Below are positions 1 to 9,857 of a DNA stretch of 64,000 nt, piece by piece. Numbering within the stretch: the stretch's first letter is position 1; each line of letters opens with the position of its first letter. Origin of the DNA: Megaustenia siamemsis (Eukaryota; Mollusca; Gastropoda; Stylommatophora; Ariophantidae); NCBI GenBank assembly GCA_032433765.1, contig JAVIAB010000160.1, positions 31,168,121 to 31,232,120 on the forward strand, read 5' to 3'. Position numbers and translations under genes: made by a program. The notes beneath the pieces are model-generated. The model was not told the origin of the DNA. It saw only the letters and a list, made by a program, of their open reading frames with translations, and did no database searches.

Positions 1-90
1 ATTAGTGGCTGCACGTTGATGGATATTCTTCGGAGGAGATCTGAGCACTTATGGACTTGTCCCATATGTAATGAGGATGAGCCGTGGACT
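1..90 (+). mobile_element. 3' end of a RNase H-bearing LINE (fragment)
   Basis: The + strand reads RRRSEHLWTCPICNEDEPWT up to the start of the satellite. This matches the - strand LINE at about 31.6-32.5 kb, which has LLRRGSEHLWTCSECNDDDP. The CxxC pair is the small zinc-ribbon-like tail that follows RNase H in some LINE ORF2 proteins. The reading frame stops inside the adjoining pentanucleotide repeat. The fragment is cut by the window edge. Confidence 0.7.
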
Positions 91-518
91 AAACTAAACT
101 AAACTAAACTAAACTAAACTAAACTAAACTAAACTAAACTAAACTAAACTAAACTAAACTAAACTAAACTAAACTAAACTAAACTAAACTAAACTAAACT
201 AAACTAAACTAAACTAAACTAAACTAAACTAAACTAAACTAAACTAAACTAAACTAAACTAAACTAAACTAAACTAAACTAAACTAAACTAAACTAAACT
301 AAACTAAACTAAACTAAACTAAAGTAGACTAGACTAGACTAGACTAGACTAGACTAGACTAGACTAGACTAGACTAGACTAGGCTAGACTAGGCTAGACT
401 AGGCTAGGCAGGCTAGGCTAGGCTAGGCTAGGCTAGGCTAGGCTAGGCTAGGCTAGGCTAGGCTAAGCTAAGCTAAGCTAAGCTAAGCTAAGCTAAGCTA
501 AAGATAAGCTTAGCTAAG
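86..518. repeat. Pentanucleotide satellite with ordered unit variants
   Basis: Roughly 85 head-to-tail 5-bp units. They occur in blocks: AAACT (about 90-323), AGACT (about 326-380), mixed AGGCT/AGACT (381-405), AGGCT (to about 463), then AAGCT (to about 505), ending in degenerate copies. Each block differs from the next by one base. It begins directly at the end of the LINE fragment, so it may have grown from the LINE's 3' tail. Confidence 0.95.
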
Positions 519-654
519 AAGAGTGTCTGCCGCAAATTAAGATGAAAGCAAACAGCATATGCAGACCTAAAAGCTGATTAAATCAAATTGCGACAGAAGT
601 CTGACTCTAGTCGGGTACGGTGAAAATAATAGCTCTTGACAAAGCCTAAGCACA

Positions 655-917
655 CAAAAAAAAAAAAGGAAAGTACCCCCCTCACGCCAAGTGTCGTATA
701 GGGAATATGGTGTTAGTGACCATAAATTTTACAGACCTTCGGCACATGATTTTTGGGGTAATGTGGTCGGTATTACGCCCGTGCTGCTTTACTTTCCCAG
801 AAAAAAATCCGGCACCCATTAAAGGATGGGTGAACCCGGAAGCCGTCGGTTGAGATCGAACCCTACCCTTGTCCTTTGTAGTCCAGTTCACTAACCACTG
901 AGCTATCGTGGCTCCCT
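655..917 (-). mobile_element. SINE1 copy (tRNA-derived)
   Basis: Reversed copy of the family seen at 3985-4246. On the - strand it runs from a tRNA-like head (A-box region GATAGCTCAGTGGTTAG, B-box region GGGTTCGATC) to a 3' part ending in a T-rich run, which appears here as a poly-A run on the + strand. There is no coding function. I could not define target-site duplications. Confidence 0.85.
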
Positions 918-1087
918 AATATTACAATTAGGTGGTAGTAATTTGTTCCTAGTAATTGGCTCCCACGCACGATATGCATTAAATTAATCATCTTAATGAA
1001 TAATTAGTAAAAGTCAAATCACTCGAAAGTAACGTAACGCCCTGAACAAGTGAATGCTGAAATCCCTAAACTTTGCATGAACTAACG

Positions 1088-1131
1088 ACTTGCACAGATA
1101 AATAATGTCTTGCACAGATAAATAATGTCTT
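1088..1131. repeat. Short two-copy tandem repeat (about 22 bp)
   Basis: The segment containing TTGCACAGATAAATAATGTC occurs twice back to back. The surrounding 0.92-1.58 kb otherwise shows no gene or recognised element. Confidence 0.8.
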
Positions 1132-1589
1132 GAATTGTTAATTGAATAGTTGACTGAATTAACTCATCTTTCGTAACTTATCGAATTTGGCACAATGCTA
1201 CTGTATAGTGCAGATTGTATTTTGCTGTATAAAATGATATTTTGTATATTCAAATCTTGCCAGTGAGACGTTCTGTACAAATGCGTATGTTTTGTTAAAT
1301 ATGTGTTTGGAAAGGCGCCAAAAATGTATTGCACAGAACAAGGATTACAAATGCAATGCTGAAACCCAGCACAAAGGCACAATGGCCCAGGACGTGATAA
1401 TATATATTCGATTTTTTATAATAAAAAAAAAAGGCTGACAAAAATTGGCAGTGTTAGCTACGCACTTTAACTTACTCATGCGAGATTCCTCGATGAATCC
1501 GAACTTGCTTCTAAACGAATAATCTTCTCAAAAGAAGAACAAAATCCACTGTCTGTTGAAACTGCTAGGATACCACCAGTCAATAAATG

Positions 1590-2240
1590 TTTTTTAGAAA
1601 AGCAGATGGATATATAATCAACACCTTACAGGAAAATAGCATTTCAGAAAATGAAAAATATCTTATGCAACAAATCTATGTCCATCGAAGTGAGAAAGAG
1701 AGTTCATCGGTGCTATATAGAACCAATTCTGACCTATGGAAGCGAGTCATGGACAGTAGACAAATAAATGAAAAGACGATTAGAGGCCACAGAGATGGGA
1801 TTTCTCAGAAGAATGTTGAAAGTTCCCTGAACAGCTAAAAGACCAATGAAGAAATTCTCAAAGAGGCCAACACAAAAAGAGAACTCCTAGAAAAAACATC
1901 AGAAAGAAACAATCAACATTTTTTGGGCCCATCATGAGAAGAGGAAAGTTGGAATACTTGGTTACAACCGGCAAAATAGAAAGAAAGAGAGATCGCGGAC
2001 GACAAAGAGAGAAAATACTGGACAGCTTGGTGTCATTTGGAAAAGTCAACAACAGAACTGATACGATGCACTGTAGATAGAAGATTGTGGAAGGACATGA
2101 TCGCCTACGCCAACCGGTTTGGCACAAGATGTGCATGACGAACAGGAACAACCAGTCTGCATACACTACGAAAATTGGTGGTACTGGCGGTGGGGCGTAT
2201 ATCGGGATGCCCGACTGCAGTGAGACTGATTCCATGAATA
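1590..2240 (+). mobile_element. LINE-C fragment, reverse transcriptase C-terminus (decayed)
   Basis: Reading across frames gives RKRVHRCYIEPILTYGSESW, then RRLEATEMGFLRRMLKVP, and later a GKI.RKRDRGRQREKILDSL segment. This is the thumb/C-terminal part of a non-LTR retrotransposon ORF2. Frameshifts and stops break it. Matching copies lie at 2373-2870 (-), 19745-20000 (+) and 33362-33957 (-). Confidence 0.75.
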
Positions 2241-2372
2241 AGAAAAAATAGAATAAATTAATGTATTATCTTTCAGTTCTGAAATCAAGTAATAATTGTA
2301 AGATAAATATCATGTATTTTGTTTACCCTGGAATTTGTAAGTAAGATTATGAGAGTTATTTTATATAATCAT

Positions 2373-2870
2373 CATCAAGTACCATGTCTGTTGGCGTAGG
2401 TGATCATGTCTCTCCACAACTTTGATCTCGACAGTTATTTATCGTTTCTGTTGTTGACCTTCTGGCAAGCCATTCACTTAAGTTGTCTGGTATCTTTTCT
2501 CTTTGCTTCCCTATATCTCTTCGTCCCTCAAGTTTCCCATTTGTTACAATATATTCAAGCTGTTCCCTTCTCATAACATGACCAAAAAATGATGATTGTT
2601 TTTTTTCCTAATATTAGATGTTAGCTATATTTTGCTTTGGCCTCTTTCGGAACATTTTTATTCCTCCTCTTAGCTGTCCATGGTATTCTCAACATTATTC
2701 TATAAAACCACATTTCTACAACCTCCAGTGATTTTCCTATCTGTTGTCCTATTGTCCATGATTCACATTCATATATTAAGACAGGCTCTACATAACATTT
2801 AAGAATTCCTTTTCTTGTTTCTGTTGTAAAAAATGGATTGCACAGTTTTATATAAATTCAGCTAATTTTT
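2373..2870 (-). mobile_element. LINE-C fragment, reverse orientation
   Basis: The - strand encodes a broken version of the same ORF2 C-terminus (ESWTIGQQ, FFGHVMRREQLEYIVTNGK, REKIPDNLSEWLARRST). It lies about 130 bp from an oppositely oriented copy of the same family, but the flanks do not make a clean inverted repeat. Confidence 0.75.
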
Positions 2871-2929
2871 GTCAAAAAGTCTTCTTGCTCTAACTCTAAA
2901 GAGTAGATCATGTTTTCTCAGATTTAGAA

Positions 2930-3085
2930 AGTTCGGATAGAGCAGTGGTTAGTGGACTGGTTTACTGAGGGCAAGAGGTCGAGGTCATTCTCTTTAGGTT
3001 TACCCAACGTAAAATCAGGGCCGGAGAATTTTTATGTGTAAGAAATACGGCCTGTATTGGTGCTGCTGACCACATTATCCACAAC
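2930..3085 (+). mobile_element. Diverged SINE1 copy
   Basis: GATAGAGCAGTGGTTAGTGGACTGG and the later pieces CCGGAGAATTTTT and GACCACATTATCC follow the order of the SINE1 consensus, with many substitutions and small deletions. It is clearly older than the copies at 3985 and 5177. Confidence 0.6.
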
Positions 3086-3239
3086 TGTTCCAATTATTAA
3101 AAAAAAGGGATACGAACACCATATACGTCACACAAGCGTGGCGGAATTTGTTTGTTCTCAAACGTGGCTTAGAGAAACAGGGTTGATTTTTGTTTATTTT
3201 TTTTGTTTTGTTTCAATTTCAAATACTTTTGTTGGTACT

Positions 3240-3716
3240 ATATATTTCTGGAAATTTTCAACTCAAATCTTAAGGCGGTCCTATTATATGGCTGTGAAAC
3301 ATGGAGAACAACAAAATTGACAATCACGAAGATACAGACTTTCATTAATGGATGCTTACGCAGAATAAAAGGATGGAGATGGCAGGACAAAATCACTAAC
3401 ATAGAATTATGGAAATGTACCAGTCAAATACCTGTGGATAAAGAGATACAGCGAAGACGATGGAGCTGGATCGGACACACACTACGGAAGCCAACTGAGA
3501 GTATTACACAAAAGGCCCTTTTTTGGAATCCCCAGGGGAAAAGACAAAGAGGAAGACCAAGGAATTCTTGGAGAAGACTGATAGAAGCAGAGATGAAGAT
3601 GATGGGGAAGACATGGAATGATCTTAAAAGAATGGCAAAAAACAGAACGACTTGGAAAGTGTTTGTTGAAGACCTATGCTCCACTGGGAGCTAAAAAGGT
3701 AGAAGAAGAAGATACA
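3240..3716 (+). mobile_element. LINE-A fragment, open reading frame for ORF2 C-terminus
   Basis: An open stretch of about 150 codons contains LLYGCETWRTTK, FINGCLRRIKGWRWQDKI and [20 protein letters not shown]. These belong to the end of a non-LTR retrotransposon reverse transcriptase. Only the 3' end is present, as expected for 5'-truncated insertion. Related copies lie at 24385-25060, 52005-52385 and 61395-62297. Confidence 0.8.
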
Positions 3717-3984
3717 TTTCTGGAAGCAAATTAAGAATGGAAGGGGGAAAGGAACTGTAGTTTGGGCTTCAAATAATAAAACAGTGTCATTTAAATTATA
3801 TAATCCTGCTATATAATATATAGCAGAATAGGAGTAAAGTAAAGGTTCCCTCCACGTCTTGTTAGGCGTATGGGAAATATCGTGTAGAATAACATTATTA
3901 TTTCTATTGTGCCAGCTACTATTCTAAATGACTAGGCTGACAGTGTAATTCTCCTTAATAATTCGTCTTGTCACTCTTAATAAG

Positions 3985-4246
3985 GGGAGCCGCGATAGCT
4001 CAGTGGTTAGTGAACTGGACTACAAAGGACAAGGGGTAGGGTTCGATCCAAACCGACGGCTTCCGGGTTCACTCAGCCTTAAATGGGTACCGGATTTTTT
4101 TCTGGGAAAGTAAAGCAGCACGGGCGTAATACCGACCACATTACCCCAAAATTCATGTGCTGAAGGTCTGTAAAATATAGGGTCACTAACACCATATTTC
4201 CCTATACGCCACTTGGCGTGAGGGGGGTACTTTACTTTTTTTTTTT
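3985..4246 (+). mobile_element. SINE1 copy with 12-bp target-site duplication
   Basis: It starts with a tRNA-like head (A-box region in GATAGCTCAGTGGTTAG, B-box region GGGTTCGATCC). A body follows, then a palindromic ACGCCACTTGGCGT near the 3' end and a T-rich tail. The 12-bp direct repeat ACTCTTAATAAG flanks it exactly at 3973-3984 and 4247-4258. This is the signature of LINE-driven retroposition. Confidence 0.92.
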
Positions 4247-4384
4247 ACTCTTAATAAGCATCCACGCCAGGACTTCATTGCACGTTTTTTTTTTTTTTTT
4301 ATCTTGCCAAAGTTATTATAATTAAAGGTGAAAGAACACAAGGAAATACACATCCTATAGCGATTGCTATTGGGTAATGTTTGC

Positions 4385-4920
4385 GTTCGTCAGCTTTCAT
4401 CTCTGGTGAAGTCCCTAGAGACTAGGAATTGAATTTTGCGTGTTGATCCTATTTTCCCAGGAGCCGTGTGTACGGGGTACCTCGTCGTGCAGGGCTAGCT
4501 GCTGAGGTCAGGGTGGTTGCGGCAGAGAGAGATCAGGGTGGTTGCGGCAGAGAGAGATCGGGGTGGTTGCGGCAGAGAGAGATCAGGGTGGTTGCGGCAG
4601 AGAGAGATCAGGGTGGTTGCGGCAGAGAGAGATCAGGGTGGTTGCGGCAGAGAGAGATCAGAGTGGTTGCGGCAGAGAGAGATCAGGGTGGTTGCGGCAG
4701 AGAGAGAACAGGGTGGTTGCGGCAGAGAGAGATCAGGGTGGTTGCGGCAGAGAGAGATCAGGGTGAATGCGGCTGAGAGAGATAAGGGTGGTTGCGGCAA
4801 AGAGAAATCACAAATAAAAATGCCAGCTGGTATAGCCGAGATTTGAACACATAACCTCTCTGTTTCGAGGCCGGTGTCTTGCCTCGAGACCAACCGGTTA
4901 ATAACTTTATTGTATTTAGT
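4385..4920 (-). mobile_element. SINE-like element with internal minisatellite
   Basis: On the - strand a tRNA-like head lies at about 4830-4915, with GGTCTCGAGGCAAGAC as A-box region and GTTCAAATCTCGG as B-box region. The 25-bp array follows, and then a tail (about 4385-4500) that shares CGTCAGCTTT and GAATTTTGCGTGT with SINE2 at 61591-61842. Treating the three parts as one element is inference; the tRNA-like head alone is clearer. Confidence 0.5.
4504..4808. repeat. 25-bp minisatellite, about 13 units (copy 1)
   Basis: Units are built around GGTGGTTGCGGCAGAGAGA. Unit 3 has GATCGG, unit 7 GATCAGAG and unit 9 GAACAG; the last two units are degenerate. The 25-bp unit has no stop in any + strand frame, so three overlapping repetitive open frames appear. 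They all shift through the same amino-acid cycle and are not evidence of a protein. Confidence 0.95.
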
Positions 4921-5176
4921 CTCAGCTTCATGAGTGACCAGTTTCTTTTCTTGCTGTCTTTCCTTACCAGAACATACGAGCTGGTACCCATTAAGAGAGG
5001 CTTGGGGGAACTGAAGCGCCTGCGACCTGCGGTCGCAATAGCAAGGTCGGCGCACCATCAACTGGCCAAGACCTAGCAGTTCTACCTCCTCGTGGTCTCT
5101 CCTGGAAACAGTCTTCTAAATGACTAGGCTGACAGTGTAATTCTCCTTAATAATTCGTCTTGTCACTCTTAATAAG

Positions 5177-5438
5177 GGGAGCCGCGATAGCTCAGTGGTT
5201 AGTGAACTGGACTACAAAGGACAAGGGGTAGGGTTAGATCCAAACCGACGGCTTCCGGGTTCACTCAGCCTTAAATGGGTACCGGATTTTTTTCTGGGAA
5301 AGTAAAGCAGCACGGGCGTAATACCGACCACATTACCCCAAAATTCATGTGCTGAAGGTCTGTAAAATATAGGGTCACTAACACCATATTTCCCTATACG
5401 CCACTTGGCGTGAGGGGGGTACTTTACTTTTTTTTTTT
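5177..5438 (+). mobile_element. SINE1 copy within second duplication unit
   Basis: This is the duplicate of 3985-4246. It keeps the same 12-bp direct repeats at 5165-5176 and 5439-5450, and has one change in the B-box region (GGGTTAGATCC). It arose by segmental duplication, not by an independent insertion. Confidence 0.92.
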
Positions 5439-5576
5439 ACTCTTAATAAGCATCCACGCAGGGACTTCATTGCACGTTTTTTTTTTTTTTTTATCTTGCC
5501 AAAGTTATTATAATTAAAGGTGAAAGAACACAAGGAAATACACATCCTATAGCGATTGCTATTGGGTAATGTTTGC

Positions 5577-6112
5577 GTTCGTCAGCTTTCATCTCTGGTG
5601 AAGTCCCTAGAGACTAGGAATTGAATTTTGCGTGTTGATCCTATTTTCCCAGGAGCCGTGTGTACGGGGTACCTCGTCGTGCAGGGCTAGCTGCTGAGAT
5701 CAGGGTGGTTGCGGCAGAGAGAGATCAGGGTGGTTGCGGCAGAGAGAGATCGGGGTGGTTGCGGCAGAGAGAGATCAGGGTGGTTGCGGCAGAGAGAGAT
5801 CAGGGTGGTTGCGGCAGAGAGAGATCAGGGTGGTTGCGGCAGAGAGAGATCAGAGTGGTTGCGGCAGAGAGAGATCAGGGTGGTTGCGGCAGAGAGAGAA
5901 CAGGGTGGTTGCGGCAGAGAGAGATCAGGGTGGTTGCGGCAGAGAGAGATCAGGGTGAATGCGGCTGAGAGAGATAAGGGTGGTTGCGGCAAAGAGAAAT
6001 CACAAATAAAAATGCCAGCTGGTATAGCCGAGATTTGAACACATAACCTCTCTGTTTCGAGGCCGGTGTCTTGCCTCGAGACCAACCGGTTAATAACTTT
6101 ATTGTATTTAGT
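5577..6112 (-). mobile_element. SINE-like element with internal minisatellite (duplicate)
   Basis: This is the counterpart of 4385-4920 in the second duplication unit, with the same arrangement and nearly identical sequence. Confidence 0.5.
5696..6000. repeat. 25-bp minisatellite, about 13 units (copy 2)
   Basis: It has the same number and order of unit variants as the array at 4504-4808. The only difference noticed is at the first unit (GATCAGG instead of GGTCAGG). Confidence 0.95.
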
Positions 6113-6306
6113 CTCAGCTTCATGAGTGACCAGTTTCTTTTCTTGCTGTCTTTCCTTACCAGAACATACGAGCTGGTACCCATTAAGAGAGGCTTGGGGG
6201 AACTGAAGCGCCTGCGACCTGCGGTCGCAATAGCAGGGTCGGCGCACCATCAACTGGCCAAGACCTAGCAGTTCTACCTCCTCGTGGTCTCTCCTGGAAA
6301 CAGTCT

Positions 6307-6739
6307 GCGTCAAAACAGACTGGCTAACAGAAGCTAGGATCGCCGTGTTCCCTGTAGTGGTGGCTGTTACTGATATAGAGGACCAAGTATTGCAGTACCT
6401 CTGGGCTGGACTAGTAGTTTCCCAGCAGAGCCTGGGAGAGACGACCTCCAACCTCTCCAGTAAGAGCCGGGAATGCCAAGAAAGCCATTACGACCCGCCA
6501 CATCTTATGAGTCAAAGGGCAAATATGCTCATATCAACTCGTGGTAATCCGTCAACAGCAAAAAAAAAAAGAGAGGCTAAATGGATCTCGAAAGCCTTTT
6601 ACATAGATAAAAAAAAAATATTTGCCTTACCTATTATCAATACAACAAAAACAGAGTGAAAAATCTTAGCTATTATCAATACACCTAAAACAGAGTTAAA
6701 AATGAACACAATGGAACCTTCAACCGTGCTACCGACCAC
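6307..6739. other. Non-coding stretch downstream of the duplication
   Basis: It has higher GC content than the surroundings up to about 6520, then A-rich DNA. An open frame on each strand runs through it, but neither resembles a known protein and both depend on the duplication flank. I see no recognisable element. Confidence 0.4.
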
Positions 6740-7110
6740 ATGCATATGAGAGAACAAAGGCATAGTTTCATGGTGATGCCGCTATCTTTCGTGTTGCATT
6801 TACAAGGGTTATCCTATGGATCTCTCTCTCTCTCTCTGCGATCAAGACTCAATGAGAGTAGGATTCCAGACTCTCTCATGAAGTCAGCTGTCTGTTTAAG
6901 CGAATCGATTACCCCATATAGTTTCTCTTCCAGGGAGGTAGGCGTTGACCACATTGCTCTTCTCAGGTCTGTGTACTGGGGGCAATACTGTAGAACATGT
7001 TTTGTGGTCATATTGTCCAGTGTACAGTGGCATAGGCTGGTTGTACCTATATTGAATTTGGTGAACATGTGATTTCTCATTCTATTGTGGCCAGAGCGTA
7101 GGCGAAGTAC
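6740..7110 (-). mobile_element. LINE fragment, region after RNase H
   Basis: The - strand reads RNHMFTKFNIGTTSLCHC, then TKHVLQYCPQYTDLRR and LEEKLYGVIDSLKQTADF. This C/H-rich pattern followed by an LYG..L..T helix is the tail that follows RNase H in Jockey-like LINE ORF2 proteins. Similar tails occur at 16830-17190, 20395-20600, 26800-27416 and 44940-45330. Confidence 0.7.
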
Positions 7111-7203
7111 GATAAATTAGGGAAAGCAAACAAGACTTAAGAGGAATGCACACAGAAATAAAGAGAATGACTAATAAAAATATAAAAAAGCCACTGAAGG
7201 CGG

Positions 7204-7443
7204 ATGCAATACAGACAAAAAAAAAAAAAAGGAAAAATGCTAACAGACAATAAAGATATTATAGATAGATGGCAGGAATATATAACAGAACTATTTCATG
7301 ATCAAAGGGACAAGAAACCAGTTATAAAATGTACATCAGGCTATAAAATCTTAAAATCTGATGTGAAAAAAGCTATAAAAACAATGACAAAGGGAAAAGC
7401 AGCAGGACCTGATAGCATACAGATAGTGATGATACAGGCACTA
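7204..7443 (+). pseudogene. LINE-B ORF2, N-terminal piece of the RT region
   Basis: It encodes DIIDRWQEYITELFHDQRD and KGKAAGPDSIQIVMIQAL, the segment just before the reverse-transcriptase fingers. The stop that ends it belongs to the inserted transposon. The codon series continues on the far side of the insertion at 9326 with EDFGIG, so the insertion alone caused this break. Confidence 0.85.
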
Positions 7444-7984
7444 TAGTCCGTTCACATTCGTTTGCCTAGACATTAATTTATTTTTTTCAAAAACTTATTG
7501 TTCATTTGCATTGATCTTTTGAAGTTAGGTTTAGAATACTAATGTCGCTATAAAAATATTTTTTTATCAAAGAAATGTGATCCAGTTTCAAAGATGCCTT
7601 ATTTAACCTATATTAAAAAAAAGTTAATCGATATTATAAACACCGGCGGGATTATGTAGATGCTTACATCTCACAGCTGATTCTTTAACATATAGGCATG
7701 ACCTTCACGGCTGAATGCGCACCGTCCTAAAATAGTTATGTTTCCACTATAAATTTTTATAAAGAAATGTTACATATGAAATTTCCCGTTTAGCACAAAA
7801 TGACATTTTAGCCGAAACCAGAAATTATGTGACGTCAAAATCACGGCCGTAGACTCGAGTTCGAGTCATAATTCAGAGGCAAATCTCAATATTTACAGAA
7901 AGGAGGCGGCACTATCCATATTATCTTCTGCAAGTCTATGTGAGAATGAATATAAAGGCAAAATATTTTACTGAGCATAACATT

Positions 7985-8714
7985 AAAGGAATGGCAGTTA
8001 GCAGATGGAAGTATTAAAAGATCAGTACCAAGCAGTAAAGGGCAACGTTTGATAGTTGCACATGCAGGTAGCAGACATAATGGGTTGTTGCAGAATGCTC
8101 ATCTCGTTTTCATTTCAAAATCCATAGACAATAGAGACTACCACTCCGAAATGAATGGGCACATATTTAAAGACTGGATCGAGAAAAGTATCCTTCCAAT
8201 ATTAGATCGACCTTCTTGTCTGATAATGGACAATGCTTCATACCATAACGTAGTTAACGTAGAAGATAGAATCCCAACATCATCAAGTACAAAAGATGCA
8301 ATCAAAACGTGGCTCATAAAAGAACACATACAAGTTAACGACAGCTACTTGAAACCCGAATTGCTTAGCCTTGTAAAACAGACACAACGTACAAAGATAT
8401 TTAAAATAGACAAGTTAATTCAAGAACATGGCCATAGATGTTTGAGACTACCTCCATATCATGCACACTTAAATCCTATAGAACTAGTTTGGGCAAAAGT
8501 TAAAGGACACGTAGCATATACAAATAAAACTTTCAAATTATGCGATGTTGAGACACTTACAAATCAGGCTCTATCAAATATAAATAAAGACTACTGGGTA
8601 AAATGTGAGGATCATGTGTTACGACAAGAAGAGGAATATTGGAAAAAGGATGGTTTGTTGTTTGTTCAGCCGAAAGCAGTAATCGACCTATTTGACTCGT
8701 CTGATTCTGAATGA
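7985..8714 (+). pseudogene. Transposase, C-terminal half only (DD83E type)
   Basis: The open frame can be followed from about 7990 (EWQLADGSIKR) to the stop at 8712-8714. It aligns throughout with residues 185-425 of the intact transposase at 28641-29918. The second catalytic Asp is in LIMDNASYH and the catalytic Glu in LNPIELVWAKVKG, with 83 residues between by my count. Both proteins end in an acidic DSSDSE tail. The N-terminal DNA-binding region and the first catalytic Asp (FLDES in the relative) are missing upstream, where only non-coding DNA is found. It is therefore a deletion derivative that could move only with help from another copy. The encoded part itself has no internal stop, which suggests fairly recent inactivation. 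Confidence 0.85.
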
Positions 8715-8799
8715 TCATTACTTTGATTAAGTCTACAGATAAATAGTTTGATTTGCAAAATTTCCTAGTTGATTTGTTAAACAGTTTATTGTTCAAGAC

Positions 8800-9030
8800 C
8801 ACCCAAGCAATCAAAAATATGTTATAAGCAAACCAACAACCATTACTTTGAATGGAAGCCTGCTTGAGTCAGTACAGAAGTTCAGCTATCTTGGATCCAC
8901 TATTACAGCCACACTTTCCTTAGATGAGGAACTAAATGTATGTATTTGAAAGGCAGCGACAACATTTGGGAAACTCACACCAAGAGCATGGAACTATATC
9001 AAATTGACTCTACGAACAAAAGTTCTATAT
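8800..9030 (+). mobile_element. LINE-F scrap inside the DNA transposon
   Basis: It reads ITLNGSLLESVQKFSYLGST and then KAATTFGKLTPRAWN with one stop. This is the thumb region of a different LINE reverse transcriptase from LINE-B. It shows a third layer of insertion or capture at this site. Confidence 0.7.
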
Positions 9031-9325
9031 ATAATTTAAAATTTGTATACTTGTCACCAAGTAAAATTTTATGGACACGCCTATGGGTCATCGTTGCACT
9101 AGATTACTGTAAAACATTTGATTAGGGTCAAAATAATAGTTAAATGGGCAAAGATCAAAGGAATTCGCCGCTTTAAGAAAACCGTTATAGCTAGACATCG
9201 AGTAACACATATGTTCTCGTGACATGGACATTTTAACACCGTATGCCAAAAATCATGTGAAATCATCAAGAACTTTTTGAATTATAAATCATAACATCTC
9301 GGCAAACGAATCTGAACGGACTATA

Positions 9326-9857
9326 GAAGATTTTGGCATTGGAGTGATTACAGACATAAGCAATGACATATACCACACAGGATACATACCAAATGAACTA
9401 AAAACATCAACTTTCATTGCATTGACTAAAGAGAATGGTGCAGTTGAATGCAGTTACTTTAGAACAATAAGCCTAATGAGCCATGTTACAGAAATCTTGC
9501 TAAAAGTTATACAAGGAAGGATTCAGAATAAAATCAATACTGAATTAGATGAGCAGCAATTTGGATTTAGGAAAAATAGCGGGACAAAAGAAGCCATATT
9601 CTGCATGAGAACATTAATCGAAAAGTACAGAGAAGCAAATAAACCAATATATGCCTACTTCATAGACTACACCAAAGCTTTTGATAGAGTCCACCACAAA
9701 CAACTTATAGAATGCTTAAAAGAGATACATCTAGATGACATGGACATACGACTAATATGTAATCTATACTGGGAGCAAACAGCAATAATAAAATATAACA
9801 AAGAGAACTCTACACCCATTGATATAAAAAGAAGAGTAAGACAGGGATGCATCCTAT
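9326..9857 (+). pseudogene. LINE-B ORF2, central RT piece
   Basis: It contains DISNDIYHTGYIPNELKTS, the FGFRKNSGT motif, the first catalytic Asp in YFIDYTKAFDRVHH, and RQGCILS. Reading is then lost at the second insertion. It corresponds to the fingers and palm of reverse transcriptase. Confidence 0.85.

Larger units (their letters stand above)
3923..6306. repeat. Tandem duplication of a 1192-bp unit
   Basis: Positions 3923-5114 are repeated at 5115-6306 with a constant 1192-bp offset. I saw about five base differences by eye: near 4046/5238, two near 4268/5459, 4507/5699 and 5042/6234. The unit holds one SINE1 with its target-site duplications, a SINE-like block and a 13-unit minisatellite. 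The variant pattern of the minisatellite units is the same in both copies, so the duplication followed the array's formation and is recent, or is an assembly artefact. Confidence 0.95.
7444..9323 (+). mobile_element. Defective mariner-like DNA transposon in LINE-B
   Basis: The element starts TAGTCCGTTCA and ends TGAACGGACTA, with inverted ends extending about 23 bp (one mismatch noticed), and is flanked by TA at 7442-7443 and 9324-9325. This is the Tc1/mariner-type TA target duplication. Inside is the C-terminal half of a transposase (8049-8714) without its DNA-binding half, and a LINE scrap at 8800-9030. Length is about 1.88 kb. It is non-autonomous. Confidence 0.9.

Noticed and set aside
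86..518. Telomere-like repeat
   Set aside because: The units AAACT and its variants do not match TTAGGG or TTAGG, and the array is flanked by a LINE on one side and ordinary SINE-bearing sequence on the other.
3057..3320. An 87-codon open frame overlapping the LINE-A start
   Set aside because: It is out of frame with the recognisable LINE protein and contains no known motif.
4504..4808. Possible CRISPR-like array
   Set aside because: The 25-bp units are adjacent without unique spacers, and the context is a eukaryotic SINE region.
4468..4846. Three overlapping open frames encoding Arg/Gly/Glu-rich repeats
   Set aside because: The 25-bp unit is not a multiple of three and has no stop in any frame, so all frames are open and translate the same cycle. 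There are no other gene signals.
5660..6451. Repeat-encoded open frames on both strands in the second duplication unit
   Set aside because: They are copies of the minisatellite artefact above, extended by flanking sequence without any recognisable domain.
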